Source: Maratus speciosus
Lineage: Eukaryota; Arthropoda; Arachnida; Araneae; Salticidae
NCBI GenBank assembly: GCA_963932465.1
Contig: OZ010795.1
Location: 523,161,451-523,225,450, forward strand
Direction: 5' to 3'
Length of the DNA stretch: 64,000 nt
Both the position numbers and the translations under genes were made by a program. Positions 34,450 through 45,685 of the stretch are shown piece after piece. The stretch's first letter is position 1; every line of letters begins with the position of its first letter. Below the pieces are notes generated by a model. That model was not told where the DNA came from. It was given only the letters and a program-made list of their open reading frames with translations, and made no database searches.

Positions 34450-35560
34450 TTTAGAGCCATGCTTATGTTGACATTTTTTTTCCAAAGTATCATCTAAAAA
34501 TTAAAATGCAACTTGATCCCAGTTAAGATACAAAAGACGGTTTATCATTTTAGCGAGTGCTTTGTCTGCAATCTATTTAACAATTTTTTTGAAGTGAACA
34601 AGTGATTTTATTATTTGCAGGTCTTGTATTGGGGTCCAAAGTGGGAGTGGGAGTATTGAATCATGCTTTTACATAACTATTGATTAGAAATAAGCAAAGG
34701 TCTCTATAATATCTTCTTTTTCTAAATTTGTTATTGAGAGATTATCTATGACAATATATTTTGAGAGAATAAATGGCCAGTGCCATCCATCTGACATGCT
34801 TAAAAGCACCAGGTGCTCTGAAAAAAAGTTTTGCAGGAAGGAGTACTATAAAAATTAAACAAAATTGAATAAACTCTTTATAATCATTTCTGAGCTGTTA
34901 ATTTTTAAAAGGTCCTGTAAGAAAACTTGAAATGTCTTCTCAATTAACTATTTATATCTAGTATTTCATCTTCAATAGCATTTTTATACTTACTCTGGTT
35001 TAAATTAAACCACCCAATCAGAATTGTCTTTTTTTTAATATCTGGCTGAGGAGCAGTGATTATGCCTACTTTACAATCAAAAGCATAATTTCTAAATTAG
35101 GACAATTTCTAAATTATAGTGGCGACTAGGTAAATACAGAAGACATTTCTTTCAGCAATTGCTATAGAAATGCAGGTTCCTTTGAGGCGATCGGTGTTTA
35201 CTACAGTTGTGTCAAAACATACTGTCTGGATTTTACCAACTTTTTACCACTCTTCAACAGCTGAAAATACAGCTTTCGCCTGAATTATTCCGATAGTATT
35301 TTCAAGCTGTGGAACTCATAGTAACTGTTCTTCATCCCAACAACTAATTAAAACTTCTATCCTCTCTACATTTTCTTTATTCAAAATATGGTGAAGCAGG
35401 TTTTCATCCCAGTGAAGTTGATGAGCTTAGTTCTTTGTTTAGGAAATAGTAATCTGCGAAGTCGATTGCTCTTCTACTTAAAATTATAGTCTGTGGTTAA
35501 CTGGTCTATGTACTCTAAGTCTAGCAGCTTCTCTGGCATTCAGTTTCATTTTGCGAATAT
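34450..35560 (-). pseudogene. hAT-like transposase remnant
   Basis: Read on the minus strand with stops and frame changes: NAREAARLRVHRPVNHRL (about 35540), WDENLLHHILNKENVERIEV (about 35410), EEQLL and VPQLENTIG (about 35310), then VGKIQTVCFDTTVVNTDRLK (about 35180-35245). The CFDTT block resembles the catalytic region of a widespread family of arthropod hAT-like proteins; the expected CRHH block that should follow is degraded (IYLVATII). Further on, INRLLYLNWDQVAF is the C-terminal part (about 34500-34550). At least six stops make it dead. Family placement is from motif memory, so moderate. Confidence 0.72.
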
Positions 35561-36319
35561 TATAAAATAAAATAAATAAAACTTGACAATTACTTGGCAG
35601 CTTACTGTCGATGATTTGATGAGACAATTGGCCAATTAAAAAATCTTACATTTCTGCCATCATATCAAAGGGGGAGGGGGTTTTACGGAATGTTTCATCA
35701 ATTCTAAAAATAGATAACGATAATAGCTAGCATAAACAACCTTGTAATAAAAAAAGAAATTCAGAGGTTCAACTACAATACAAATCGAGAAGCTCTTTCA
35801 TACTAGATACATAACTAGATGACTAATAATCAATTATAATTCGGTAAAAAATTTTAAAGTTACAAAAATTGTTCACTTATTTTTGCCTGTTAATGAAAAT
35901 AATACTAAAAAATTATCAAAAGTAATAAAATTATTAATTTGTCATTTTTCACTTATGTTTCAAAAATTGTTTGAGGGTATGGATCACGAGTTGACCTGAA
36001 AAATACTAAATGTTCATTAAATATAAGTTTTTATGCGAGTAAATGTTCAAAGCAACAGCAGTTTTTATGAAATTAAACAAGTATCAGGTTTCTAAGACAA
36101 ATAGTTTTCACGTAAAGAAAGAAAAACGAAAAGTTTTTGCCAAAAATTGCAAATTTTCAAGAATTTAACCTCGATGAGGTACGGGTTAATGTTATTCATT
36201 TGAGCTGAAACTTTGCCAATCTCATTTTCTAAATAATTGGTAACTTTTAGGAGGGTCCCCCCGAAGAAAACGTTAAAAATTTGTTTACCCATGTTACTTG
36301 TGACCACCCTAGTGTACAT

Positions 36320-36940
36320 ACTACTGAAGTCAAGGAGAAACGGATTACGCAAATAAAGTTACAGGAACACCAATAGATGGCGCTGTACAACAGAAAATAT
36401 ATAAAAAGCACAAAATTAATTATAAAGAAACCAAACACATGGAAAATAAACTTTTCCTTTTTAATTTCTATTGCTCTAATGGGAAAAAATGTGGCATAGA
36501 TGCCGTATGTTCCCTCAGCCATTGTTGTTTTGAATTGTGTGGCGATTTTTTATTGGCGTGTTGGCGGTGTTTACGGATATGACAAACTCGATTTGGAAAC
36601 CCAGTGTGACGTATGTGTTGTGACTTGTCGTGTTCTGACAACCCCTGAGAAGCTTAGAATTTTGTGGATGTATTTTTATTTTGATATTGTGTTCTATGGT
36701 TGTCTTTTTATTTTTATGTTAAATTTATAGTATGTATTTCATTGACTATAGTTTCTGTAGTCCGTTTAAACGCTCTTGCTGAAGTAATTAAGAAATATGA
36801 GGAAATTTTGACAATAAATGGAGGTTTGTTTATAGCGTGTCATTGCGTATTAAGCCTAATTTGGAAAATGACGGTGGTGCGGCGGTGTTATGAGATATTT
36901 TGTGCTGTAGGTTTCAAGAAAGCAGATGTCTGTTAAGGTA
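36320..36940. other. No recognised gene
   Basis: Three overlapping ORFs of 76-91 codons on both strands have cysteine- and hydrophobic-rich translations without a known domain. A G/T-rich plus strand around 36540-36720 is slightly unlike its surroundings. I cannot support a gene. Confidence 0.5.
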
Positions 36941-36960
36941 TGTTGATAAATTTATGTATA

Positions 36961-37330
36961 TTTTGTTGCTTTAAGAGTTTTTTACATTTTGAGATTGCTA
37001 CAAAACGAAAACAGCTGAATTTTGAGAATGCTATACCGCAAAAAATGCTGAATTCGGCGATGTTTTTTTTCGGTAAATGAGCGCGAAGCGATCATACAAC
37101 TATTGCTGATTGCCACTTTAGCGAGTTTCGTTTTTTAGGTATATTTTGCTGCTTTAAGAGTTTTTTACTTTTTGAGATTGCTACAAGACGAGAACTGCTG
37201 AATTTTGAGAATGCTATATCGCGAGAAATGCTGAATTCGGCGATGTTTTTTTTTCGGTAAATGTGCGCGAAGAGCTCATTCAAGGATTACTGATTGCCAG
37301 TTTAGCGAATTTTGTTTATTATTTACATTT
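36961..37330. repeat. ~183-bp tandem duplication
   Basis: GCTTTAAGAGTTTTTTAC, TTTTGAGATTGCTACAA, AATGCTGAATTCGGCGATG and CGGTAAATG occur in the same order about 183 bases apart, with around ten percent differences by eye. An AAGATGGCGGC word lies downstream at 37420. Confidence 0.92.
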
Positions 37331-37574
37331 TATTTTCGTTAAGCCAAACATGCGTATAAACCGGTGCTTGGCGACATTTACTACTTGGCGGAAAAGGGGT
37401 TTTCACGCCAAGAATTCCAAGATGGCGGCCGGAGGGAACTTATGACATCTGTTCCAAAAATGTAGATAAGCTTAAATTGCCATTGTAACTGTAATTTCAC
37501 TTTACAAGCACACAACTTTACATAAACCCATGGTTTGCAGCCCTGTTCTACGTAAAAATGATGAAAAAAAATAG

Positions 37575-39357
37575 TAGTCCAGGAAATAGAAACCGTATTG
37601 GGGCTCTACATAGGAAAACTCATGGTAGTTCTGGAAAAAGGCTTAGAAATAATGAATAAAATCCTGAATAAAAAATAATTTTTAAATACCCCACAGCAAA
37701 AAAATTACACGGTTTAAGATCCCGAGAACAAAATCGCCAGGTTCTCGAAAACGCATGACTGGCGGCTTTGTCATTATTGACACGTTGCAGCAAAAATAAC
37801 ATTCTATTTATAGTAAAGGCAATAGGGGATTTTACCTGGCAAAATAAATCGTATTTCTGTAAATCGACTTTATGTTTTTTGAGTCGCTGAATCCGATTTT
37901 GTAACTTCCTACCAAAATTTCCCCCGGTAACCCCCCCAAATTTTGGTAAAATGTCCCCCAAAAAAGTTTTTATTAAAAATATCAATTTTTTTATAGTTTT
38001 AGGGATAAAGTATCTAGAAATTCAGAAAGTAGACAAAATTTGCAACAAATAAGATACATGACATTATGACGTAGGATGAATGGGAAGGCGCGGACCTGCC
38101 TGCGAACATGCGCCGCGGTGCTGTGTGGACGAAGTTGCGAAATTCCACTTAACCAATCACGTTCCTCTCACGTTTACGTTCGCTCTCCCATCTCCTCTCC
38201 GAAATTTCCTTATAAGGTTTACTTTAAGTTTTTTGGGTCGCTGAATCAAATTTTTAACTTCCCACCAAAATCCCCCCCCCCCTAAAAAAAAAGTTTTTAA
38301 ATCAATTTTTTTTATTGTTTTAAGAAAAAAATTTCAACAATTTTAGAAAGTAGACATAATTTGCAACAAATAGGATATCTGACATTATGGTGTATGATGA
38401 GGGGGATGGCTGCCTCGGAACATGCACTGCGTCGATCGTGCACTAAGTAATTTCAAGTCCAGGCTATAGGGGATTTTACCTGGCAAAATTAACGCTAGTT
38501 CTGGATTTCGACTCATTTTATGTTTTTTGGGTCGCTGAATCTGTCTTTGTAACTTACCACCAAAATTTCCCCCGTCAACTCCCCCAAAAAATTGTTTTTT
38601 TGAGAACACCGCGCGAGGCATGTTCCGAGGCAGCCCCCCCTCACCCCGTTTATCTTACGCCATAATATCATGTATTCTATTTGTTGCAAATTTTGTCTAC
38701 TTTCTGAATTTCTTGATACTTTTCCCCTAAAACAATAAAAAAATTGATTTAAAAACAGCTATTTTGGGGGGTTGTGGGGTGTGGAAGTTAAAAATTTGGA
38801 AAGTTCGGAGGGAAGACGGGAGGGCTACTGTAAACGATGCGTGTGGTTAAGTGGAATTGCGCAACTTAGTCCAAGCAGCACCGTGGCGCATGTTCCGAGG
38901 CAGATCCCTCCCCCTACCCATCCATCCTACGCCACAATTTTATGTATCTTAAGTCATGTTTGTTGCAAATTTTGACTACTTTCTGAATTTCTAGATACTT
39001 TCTCCCTAAAACAACAAAAAATTGATATTTTTAATAAAAACCATTTTTGGGTTGCATTTTACCAAAATTTCGTGGAGGTTGCCTGGGGAAATTTTGTTGG
39101 GAAGTTACAAATTCGGATTCAGTGACCCCAAAAACATAAAATAAGTCGATTTCCAGAACTACCATTAATCTTGCCAGGTAAAATTCACTGTTGCCTGGAC
39201 TATAGGGAGAATGCTGTTTTTGCTGCAACATTTCAATAATGACAAAGCAGCTAGTCATGCGTTTTCGAGAACCTTGCGATTTTGTTCTCGGGATCTTAAA
39301 CCGTGTGATTTTTTGCTGTGTGGTATTTAAAAATTATTTTTTATTCAGGATTTCTAT
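37575..39357. mobile_element. Nested fold-back complex (TAGTCCAGG family)
   Basis: An outer fragment starts TAGTCCAGG at 37575. From about 37648 a second palindrome begins (ATCCTGAATAAAAAATAA, AATACCCCACAGC, GGTTTAAGATCCCGAGAACA, CGAAAACGCATGACT) whose complementary arm lies at 39203-39357. Between the arms, 37812-39202 is a copy of the TAGTCCAGGCAA...TTGCCTGGACTA multi-unit element, with an inner extra start near 38456. So one fold-back appears inserted at the centre of another. TAG flanks both 37575 and 39202. No coding; ORFs up to 121 codons are arm translations. Confidence 0.78.
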
Positions 39358-39360
39358 TAA

Positions 39361-39767
39361 GGGGTCTCAGGACTCTTAAAATCGGAAAAAATGAAGAAAA
39401 CAGACAATTTTAAACATTTAATATCTTAAAATGTATATGACTGAAAAACACAATTTTTATTGGGATAAAAAGATATAAGCATGTTCTTTCATTTCCTGTC
39501 TTTATAAAATTGCATAATACAGAATGTGTATTTATAGGGCGCTCCAACTTGTTAGATATTTGTCGAGCAGAAAATTAGTATAACACCTTACGTGCAGGAT
39601 TACGAAATACATTTTGTAAATATAATAGCTTTTTTGCCCCTAATTATACTTTAGATTATAATAATTACACTGAACCTAAATAAATTTGTATTTAAAGCAA
39701 TTTTAGATTTCAATACAAAGTTGAATTAACCTAATGCAAAATTTTGAAAATTTCAACAGTACAATCA

Positions 39768-39798
<31 letters not shown>

Positions 39799-40112
39799 GA
39801 ACAATAAAAATTAAATTTTAGGTTCAGTTTATACTGACTAACATGAAACATATGTTTTGAAAATTAATATTCAGAAGTTTTCGAGATAGCTTGCGCATTG
39901 TACCCAAAAACGTCATTTGGAGAAAAATGACTTCAAGGTTTTGGAAACGTTAATTTAGCTATTGAGCGGATATAATTCCAATAGCCATAACTTCTTTTAT
40001 AATGGGGAATTCAAGGAAACAATCATACCACAGTGTTCTAAAAAATAGAAATTTAACATCTAAAAAAATTAAAATTTTGCAAATTTTGAAGCTTTAAGAG
40101 TCCTGAGACCCC
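39361..40112. mobile_element. TTAA-type palindromic MITE (copy 4)
   Basis: TTAA at 39357-39360 and 40113-40116. Perfect ends GGGGTCTCAGGACTCTTAAA and TTTAAGAGTCCTGAGACCCC. The arms pair through to a poly-T/A region near 39775. This is the cleanest of the four copies and abuts the fold-back complex. Confidence 0.92.
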
Positions 40113-40116
40113 TTAA

Positions 40117-40424
40117 CGTTGGCGTACCTGAAAGAGAGTGTCACTCTACTTGTGAGAAGCATCTCAGTCGACTCCTTAATCCCTTGTGGACGTGCGACCG
40201 CTATTCGTGCCGCTTAAGGTGATCAGAATCAGTGATTTTTCTCACCAGTAAATTTTTTTATTAGGTATCTTTCATTACAAAAAGCTACCTATTGCAGCCG
40301 TTCGGAGGAAAGCGATTTCAAAAAATTTTGGTATATTTTCATCGATCATGACCCCCAGACCCCGAAACCACACTCCGTTCAAAAGTTGATATATATATAT
40401 ATATATATATATCTGACTTTTGTC
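40117..40424. other. Spacer related to the insertion in copia; (TA)n
   Basis: 40255-40400 resembles the reverse of 13570-13689 (GCTACCTATT, CGATCATGACCCC, CGAAACCAC). A (TA)n run lies at about 40389-40411. No gene. Confidence 0.7.
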
Positions 40425-41800
40425 ATACTGTAACTCTCGAATTTATGAACCGATTCGGATGTAATTCGGTATGTACATAGTACATACCAATGTCTCGACC
40501 GAGTTCGTTGGCCAGCTTCATCCGCCATTTTGTTTCAAAATGGCGGCCATTTAAAATTTTCTTAAAAATTTTAAATTTGAAATGTGGTACCAAAGAATTG
40601 AAAATGGAAAAATATTTTTTCCTTATGTATTTGACCTTTATACAAAGATTCCGGAGCAGTTTTTGTTTCGTCTATATCTTAAAAAAATGGCTGAGTTATA
40701 GCATTTTGAATTTCTAGCGTGGCTGACATTTTGAAACGTCCTGAATTTTGTCACGCGATAAAAGGCGTATTTATGAACCGATTTGGATGTAACTTCATTT
40801 GTGGATAGTACATACCAATGTCTCGACCGAGTTCGTTGGCCAGCTTCATCCGCCTTCTTGTTTCAAAATGGCAGCCATTTAATTTTTTAAGAAAAATTTA
40901 AATTTGAAATGTGGTACCAAAAAATTGAAAATTGAAAAAAATATTTTTCTTTTATGTATTTGACCTTGATAATAAGATTCGGGAGCAGTTTTTGTTTCGT
41001 CTATATCTCAAAAAATGGCTGAGTTATAGCATTTTGAATTTCTAGCGTGGCTGACATTTTGAAACGTCCCGATATTTGTCACGTGATAACAGGCGTATTT
41101 ATGAACCGATTTGGATGTACTTTGGTGTGTACATAGTACATACAAATATCTCGATCGAGTTCGTTGGCCAGCTTCATCCGCCATCTTGTTTCAAAATGGC
41201 GGCCATTTAAAAAAATTTAAAAAATTTAAAATTTAAAATAAGATACCAAAATATTAGAAAATGAAAAAGATTTTTTTGTATGTGTTTGACCTTAATACAA
41301 AGATCCCGTAACAGTTTTTGTTTCGTCTATATCTAAAAAAATGACTGAGTTATAGCGTTTTGAATTTCTATTGTGGCTGACATTTTAAAACGACCTGATT
41401 TTTGTCACGCGATAACAAGCGTATTTATGAACCGATTTGGATCTTACTTGGTCTGTACATAGCACATACCAATGTCTTGACCGAGTTCGTTGGCCAGCTT
41501 CATTCGCCATCTTGTTTCAAAAGGGTTGCCATTTAAAAAAATTAAATTTAAAATTTAAAATGAGGTATTAAAAAATTGGAAAATGAAAAAGATTTTTTTT
41601 ATGTGTTTGGCCTTGATACAAAGATTCCGGAGCAGATTTTGTTTCTGAAAATGTGTTCTTTTGTTTATATCTTAAAAAATGGTTGAATTATAGCACTTTG
41701 AATTTCTAGTATGGCTAACATTTTGAAACGATCTTGTATTTCTCACGCGATAACACACGTATTCGCCTATTTTCATGTGAGAAAGCACGTGGATAGTATA
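40425..41800. repeat. ~328-bp satellite, about four copies
   Basis: TTATGAACCGATT recurs at 40442, 40771, 41099 and 41425. Units share CGAGTTCGTTGGCCAGCTTC, TTTTGTTTCGTCTATATCT, GAGTTATAGC and GGCTGACATTTTGAAACG. A fifth partial unit fades near 41800. Each unit carries an inverted CCGCCAT/ATGGCGG pair. The 75-codon ORF in unit one is not conserved in the others. Confidence 0.95.
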
Positions 41801-42500
41801 CATCAACATCTCAGCCAAATATAAGTTACTTTAAATAAAAGTAGCTTGGATAAAGCTGACTAATTTCGTGAAATTCTCATTCATAATGATTTAGTATTGA
41901 TAAAAATTAGTATTGAATCTCCTATATTCGGTTTCCACTAAATTGAGCTTTGTGTGTTTGAATAATATAAGTTGGCTTTTTAAAATAAGGTATTTGAAAG
42001 CTACCTCTTCCTCCCGGCACTGGCCGGAAGGACTTTTGTGAATTTTGCCTTATTTAATCCGAGCATTTTCCCGATTCAATGAGTCAAACATTTCTGTTTT
42101 AAAAAAACGGTAATAAAAGATTAAAAATTCTGCAAAGACTTTCATCCCGAAGAGGTTAAGATTTGCAGTTGAACAAGCGGTCCATAGACTGCAGATTTTA
42201 CCTCTTCACGAAGGAAAATCGAGCAACATTCCATTCGTAGATAAGGCCATTGTCATGCGAAATTTGGTACGTACAAAGAAAGTTTTTAGAGACGCATATT
42301 TTCAGCGTATGACCAGTTGTACTACGCTATCTATCGGTGTTTTCTCAAACTAATTTTGCTTTCGCGTAATTCGTTTCCCTCTGTCTTGAATAAAATATGC
42401 ACAAAATTTCAAGGTCATACACTGAACAGTTCAATACATAGAGATGTCGAAGTAGGGGCGTTTGAATTATGGCAACTCTGAATGTTAATTAAATTCTATA
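41801..42500. other. No gene seen
   Basis: Unremarkable AT-rich DNA. Confidence 0.5.
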
Positions 42501-42502
42501 TA

Positions 42503-43841
42503 CAGGGTGCAATATGTTATCTATCGCCGACCTTTAATTTCTCAACCATTGGTCGTAGACATATAGTTCGAAATACAAAAACATTTCAAATGAGGTAAAT
42601 ATTCATGTTGGGAAATTATTTAAAGTAAAAAATCAATTAAAAAAAATTACGAAATCTAACATTTTATACGGTCCCCCCAGTCCCTATAGTTATATTTAGT
42701 AAAAGTTTACGCATATCATAACATATATAACACAAAAAGTTTGACATCTGTACTAAAAAATAATGGCACAATTATTAAATTTCAAAGTTTTAGATTTTTG
42801 CACATGATTTTGTCTTTCATTGACGGATCAGTTAAAAGATGAATTAAAGTAATTCGATATCAAAATCAGGGTGCTATGACCTTCTCACAACGAAACCACC
42901 TTTAACCGATATCGTCAAATCGGGGTTAAAGAGGGTTATTTCATCTGAAAATTTGAGCTGACTTTTAGGGGTCGTATACAAAGCGAAGAATGAAGCATTG
43001 AAATTAAACAGAAAAATAAATATCAATTTATTATAATATCAGAAAACGATGTACTATAAAAAATAAATACATAAAACGCCGGAATCTACTAGAGATACTG
43101 CTAAAACTGTTCTCCATTGATGGCAATGCACAATTCAATGCGTGGCAGTACTGAGTCCTGGGCACGTTAGGGGATGTACACGCAGGTGTGCAAACTGTGC
43201 GACAATCAAGGATGATGCACTTCTGCAGATAAAGCAGAGAAGTGGTCTCTGTCACATAGACCATAGTAGATATCGGCGTTTGATGCATGCATTTTTTATA
43301 GTACACCGTTTTCTGATATTATAATATATTGATATTTATTTTTCTGTTTAATTTCAATATTCCATTCTTCGATTTGTATAAGACCACTAAAATTCAGCTA
43401 AAATTTTTTAGATGAAATAACCCTCTTTGGCGATACCGGCTAAAGGTGGTTTCGCTGTGAAAAGGACATTGCACCCTGATTTTGATCTCGAATTACTTTA
43501 ATTCATCTTTTAACTGATCCCTCTATGAAAGAAAAAATCATGTGCAAAAATCTCAGACTTTGAAAATTAATAATTGTGTCAATTTTTGTAGTACAGATGT
43601 CAACTGTTTTTGTTATATATGTTATGATATGTGTAAACTTTTACTAAATATAACTATAGAGACTAGGGGGCCGTATAAAAAGGTAGATTTCTTAATTTTT
43701 ATAAAATTAATTTTTTTATTTTAAATAATGCCAGAACATGAACATTCACCTCATTTGAAATATTTTTATATTTGGAACTATATGTCTACGACCAACGGTT
43801 CAAAAATTAAAGGTCGGCGATAGATAACATATTGCACCCTG
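42503..43841. mobile_element. TA-flanked 1.34-kb palindromic element
   Basis: TA at 42501-42502 and 43842-43843. Ends CAGGGTGCAATATGTTATCT and AGATAACATATTGCACCCTG are exact complements. Arms pair over some 600 bases (AAGGTCGGCGATAGA, CATATAGTTCGAAA, TTGCACATGATTTT, ACCACCTTTAACCG, TCAGAAAACGATGTACTATA) to a centre near 43170. The two ORFs at 43031-43324 lie on opposite strands of the inner arms and mirror each other, so they are not genes. Confidence 0.93.
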
Positions 43842-43875
43842 TATATGAGAATCAGAGTATAGCATATTATCTGGA

Positions 43876-44124
43876 GGCCCCACCAGTGGCCGAGAGGTTC
43901 TGCTCTCGAAGCTGGTAGACGGGAAATGCTGGGTTCGAGCCCAATCGCACCCGTCGACCTAATTGTTCGGAGTTTTCGTGGTTTTCTTCGAACCTTGGAT
44001 TTCCAAGCGTTAATACGGGTTAGATTCCCTTAGAAAGACCCCCACGAAGGGCAACCCCCACCCCTTAGGGCCTATATCCGTCGGGTTGATAATTGGCCGC
44101 CATAAACACAACCAACCAACCAAC
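43876..44124 (+). mobile_element. tRNA-derived SINE
   Basis: CATATTATCTGGA at 43863-43875 and 44125-44137 is a 13-bp target duplication. The head has pol III promoter boxes: box A TGGCCGAGAGG (about 43887-43897) and box B GGTTCGAGCCC (about 43931-43941), in the order and spacing of a tRNA; the A-box form suggests a Ser- or Leu-type tRNA. A non-tRNA body of about 150 bases follows, ending in an (AACC)n tail at 44108-44124. The length is 249 bp. It would be mobilised in trans by a LINE that I do not see here. Confidence 0.92.
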
Positions 44125-44137
44125 CATATTATCTGGA

Positions 44138-45681
44138 TCGGATGTACGACACAAAAGTATTACAGGAGTGGAAATTGAATTAATTCTGAAAACACTACTT
44201 TACAGTAATTTTAAAACAATATGAACCATGTTACTTATGAGTGATAAATATGAATAATTCCTGCATATAGTATCACATTTGTAAAACGAGTACACTAGTT
44301 CAAAAAACTATTGTAAAATATCAATGAAATATAAAAAATGTGTCTGGGGGGGGAGGGGGGAGGTTTCCAAATCTCTTAAAGAATTCTTTTTAAATATGAT
44401 TGCATACTTCTAAAGCATGTTGTTTGTGTAATGAATTACTTCTTCATTTTTATCACCCCCTCCGTTTTTACAGATCCATATCTAGTCTGTGGGTGTGTGG
44501 GTGATTGATATTATCGATTCTATCTAATTTTACAGCACTATTAAGTTAAGATAGTATTTAAAATTAGATTAAATAAGGCTTTTGGAGACACAAAGGTTTT
44601 ATTATTTATTGAATTTATTCATATTTAGTGCTTGTTTAACCCTCCATTTAAAAGTTTCACATTTTGGTAAATGCGCACATAAGACATTCTTTTTCTAACA
44701 TTTATGAATCTTCTTTGAGTATTGGAAATTGAAGATCTTCCTTTTCAGACATATCTCTTTTTTAGTAAGAAGTCTGTGTTGGATATCAATTCACCAATGC
44801 CAAGTAAGATAATTATTAGTCCGGTATGATTTGTTTTCCAGCAAAGAATATGATTATTCAAAAAAATTATGAGTGATTCGTTTTGAGACAAAATTGTACC
44901 ATCTACACTATTTGAGAAGACTGCTGTGGATTTAGCTGGCTCTAAAATAATTCATTCTAACAAAAATAACATTAAATGCATACGGTGTCTAACACAAATA
45001 ACATTAAATGGATACAATGCATAGGATTGATTCATAATTGTATGTCTTCTATCAAAGTCATACGTTTAGAAATCACTTGATTTTTACGATAAAAGCTTTT
45101 AACACATTTAAGAAGATTTGTTGCTTGACGATCGAATTTCTGTGTTATATGAGAGGGTAATGAGACATATATTTTAAAGGTACATGTGCGCTTTTAAAAT
45201 CAATTAATTTGTTTTCTAATTTGTGCTTTGTATGAATTTCAGCAATATAGTGCTGAAGAATGAATAAAAGGAAATTTTATAACCCCTGAATCTCTTTATT
45301 TCCGTATAAATTGGGGAATCGGCAATAAAAATAACGAAACGAATCTTATTAAACATAACTAAATATCACATCTGGAATTTTTAAAGATTTGACAACACTT
45401 TGATGAAACCAGAGGCAGTTTTATTTTCACGTATGTTAACTCCCGTTTCCGATGACAGCAATCATTGATAACCTCTCACACCTGATCACTTTCTAGTTCT
45501 AGGTCCTCTATTAAATATACCTGAAACTAATACTATTTTTAATTTTTTACCTTAGATTTCATCTTCGCATTACATGAAAGATTAAAAAGGATTTATGGAA
45601 AAGCCGAAAACTTCATTAAACTTTCGCAATAAATGGACAAAAATCGTTTGACAAATCTTAAAGTTTACCAGCAGGTCTTAT
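44138..45681. other. No gene seen in about 1.5 kb
   Basis: A G-run (GGGGGGGGAGGGGGGAGG) lies near 44346. Otherwise plain AT-rich DNA. Confidence 0.5.
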
Positions 45682-45685
45682 TTAA

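Larger units (their letters stand above)
33207..36311 (-). mobile_element. hAT-like DNA transposon, degenerate
   Basis: GTGTACAT occurs at 33199-33206 and 36312-36319, a perfect 8-bp target duplication. Inverted ends are TAGGGTGGTCAC and GTGACCACCCTA, and the subterminal blocks also pair (GGGGGACCCCCC region; AGATTGGCAATGTTTCAGCT with its complement; AATATTAACCCGTGCC). At 3.1 kb with an 8-bp duplication it fits a hAT element. The interior encodes transposase remnants on the minus strand. Confidence 0.9.

Noticed and set aside
36092..36936. Cluster of 76-91-codon ORFs near the hAT right end as a host gene
   Set aside because: The first lies in the hAT terminal region; the others show no domain, conserved start context or splice signals that I could defend.
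37620..37985. 121-codon minus-strand ORF
   Set aside because: It lies wholly within inverted arms of fold-back elements; its mirror exists at 39031-39258.
43031..43324. Two ORFs sharing a C-terminal YLFFIVHRFLIL-like end on opposite strands
   Set aside because: They are mirror translations of the two arms of the 42501-43843 palindrome.
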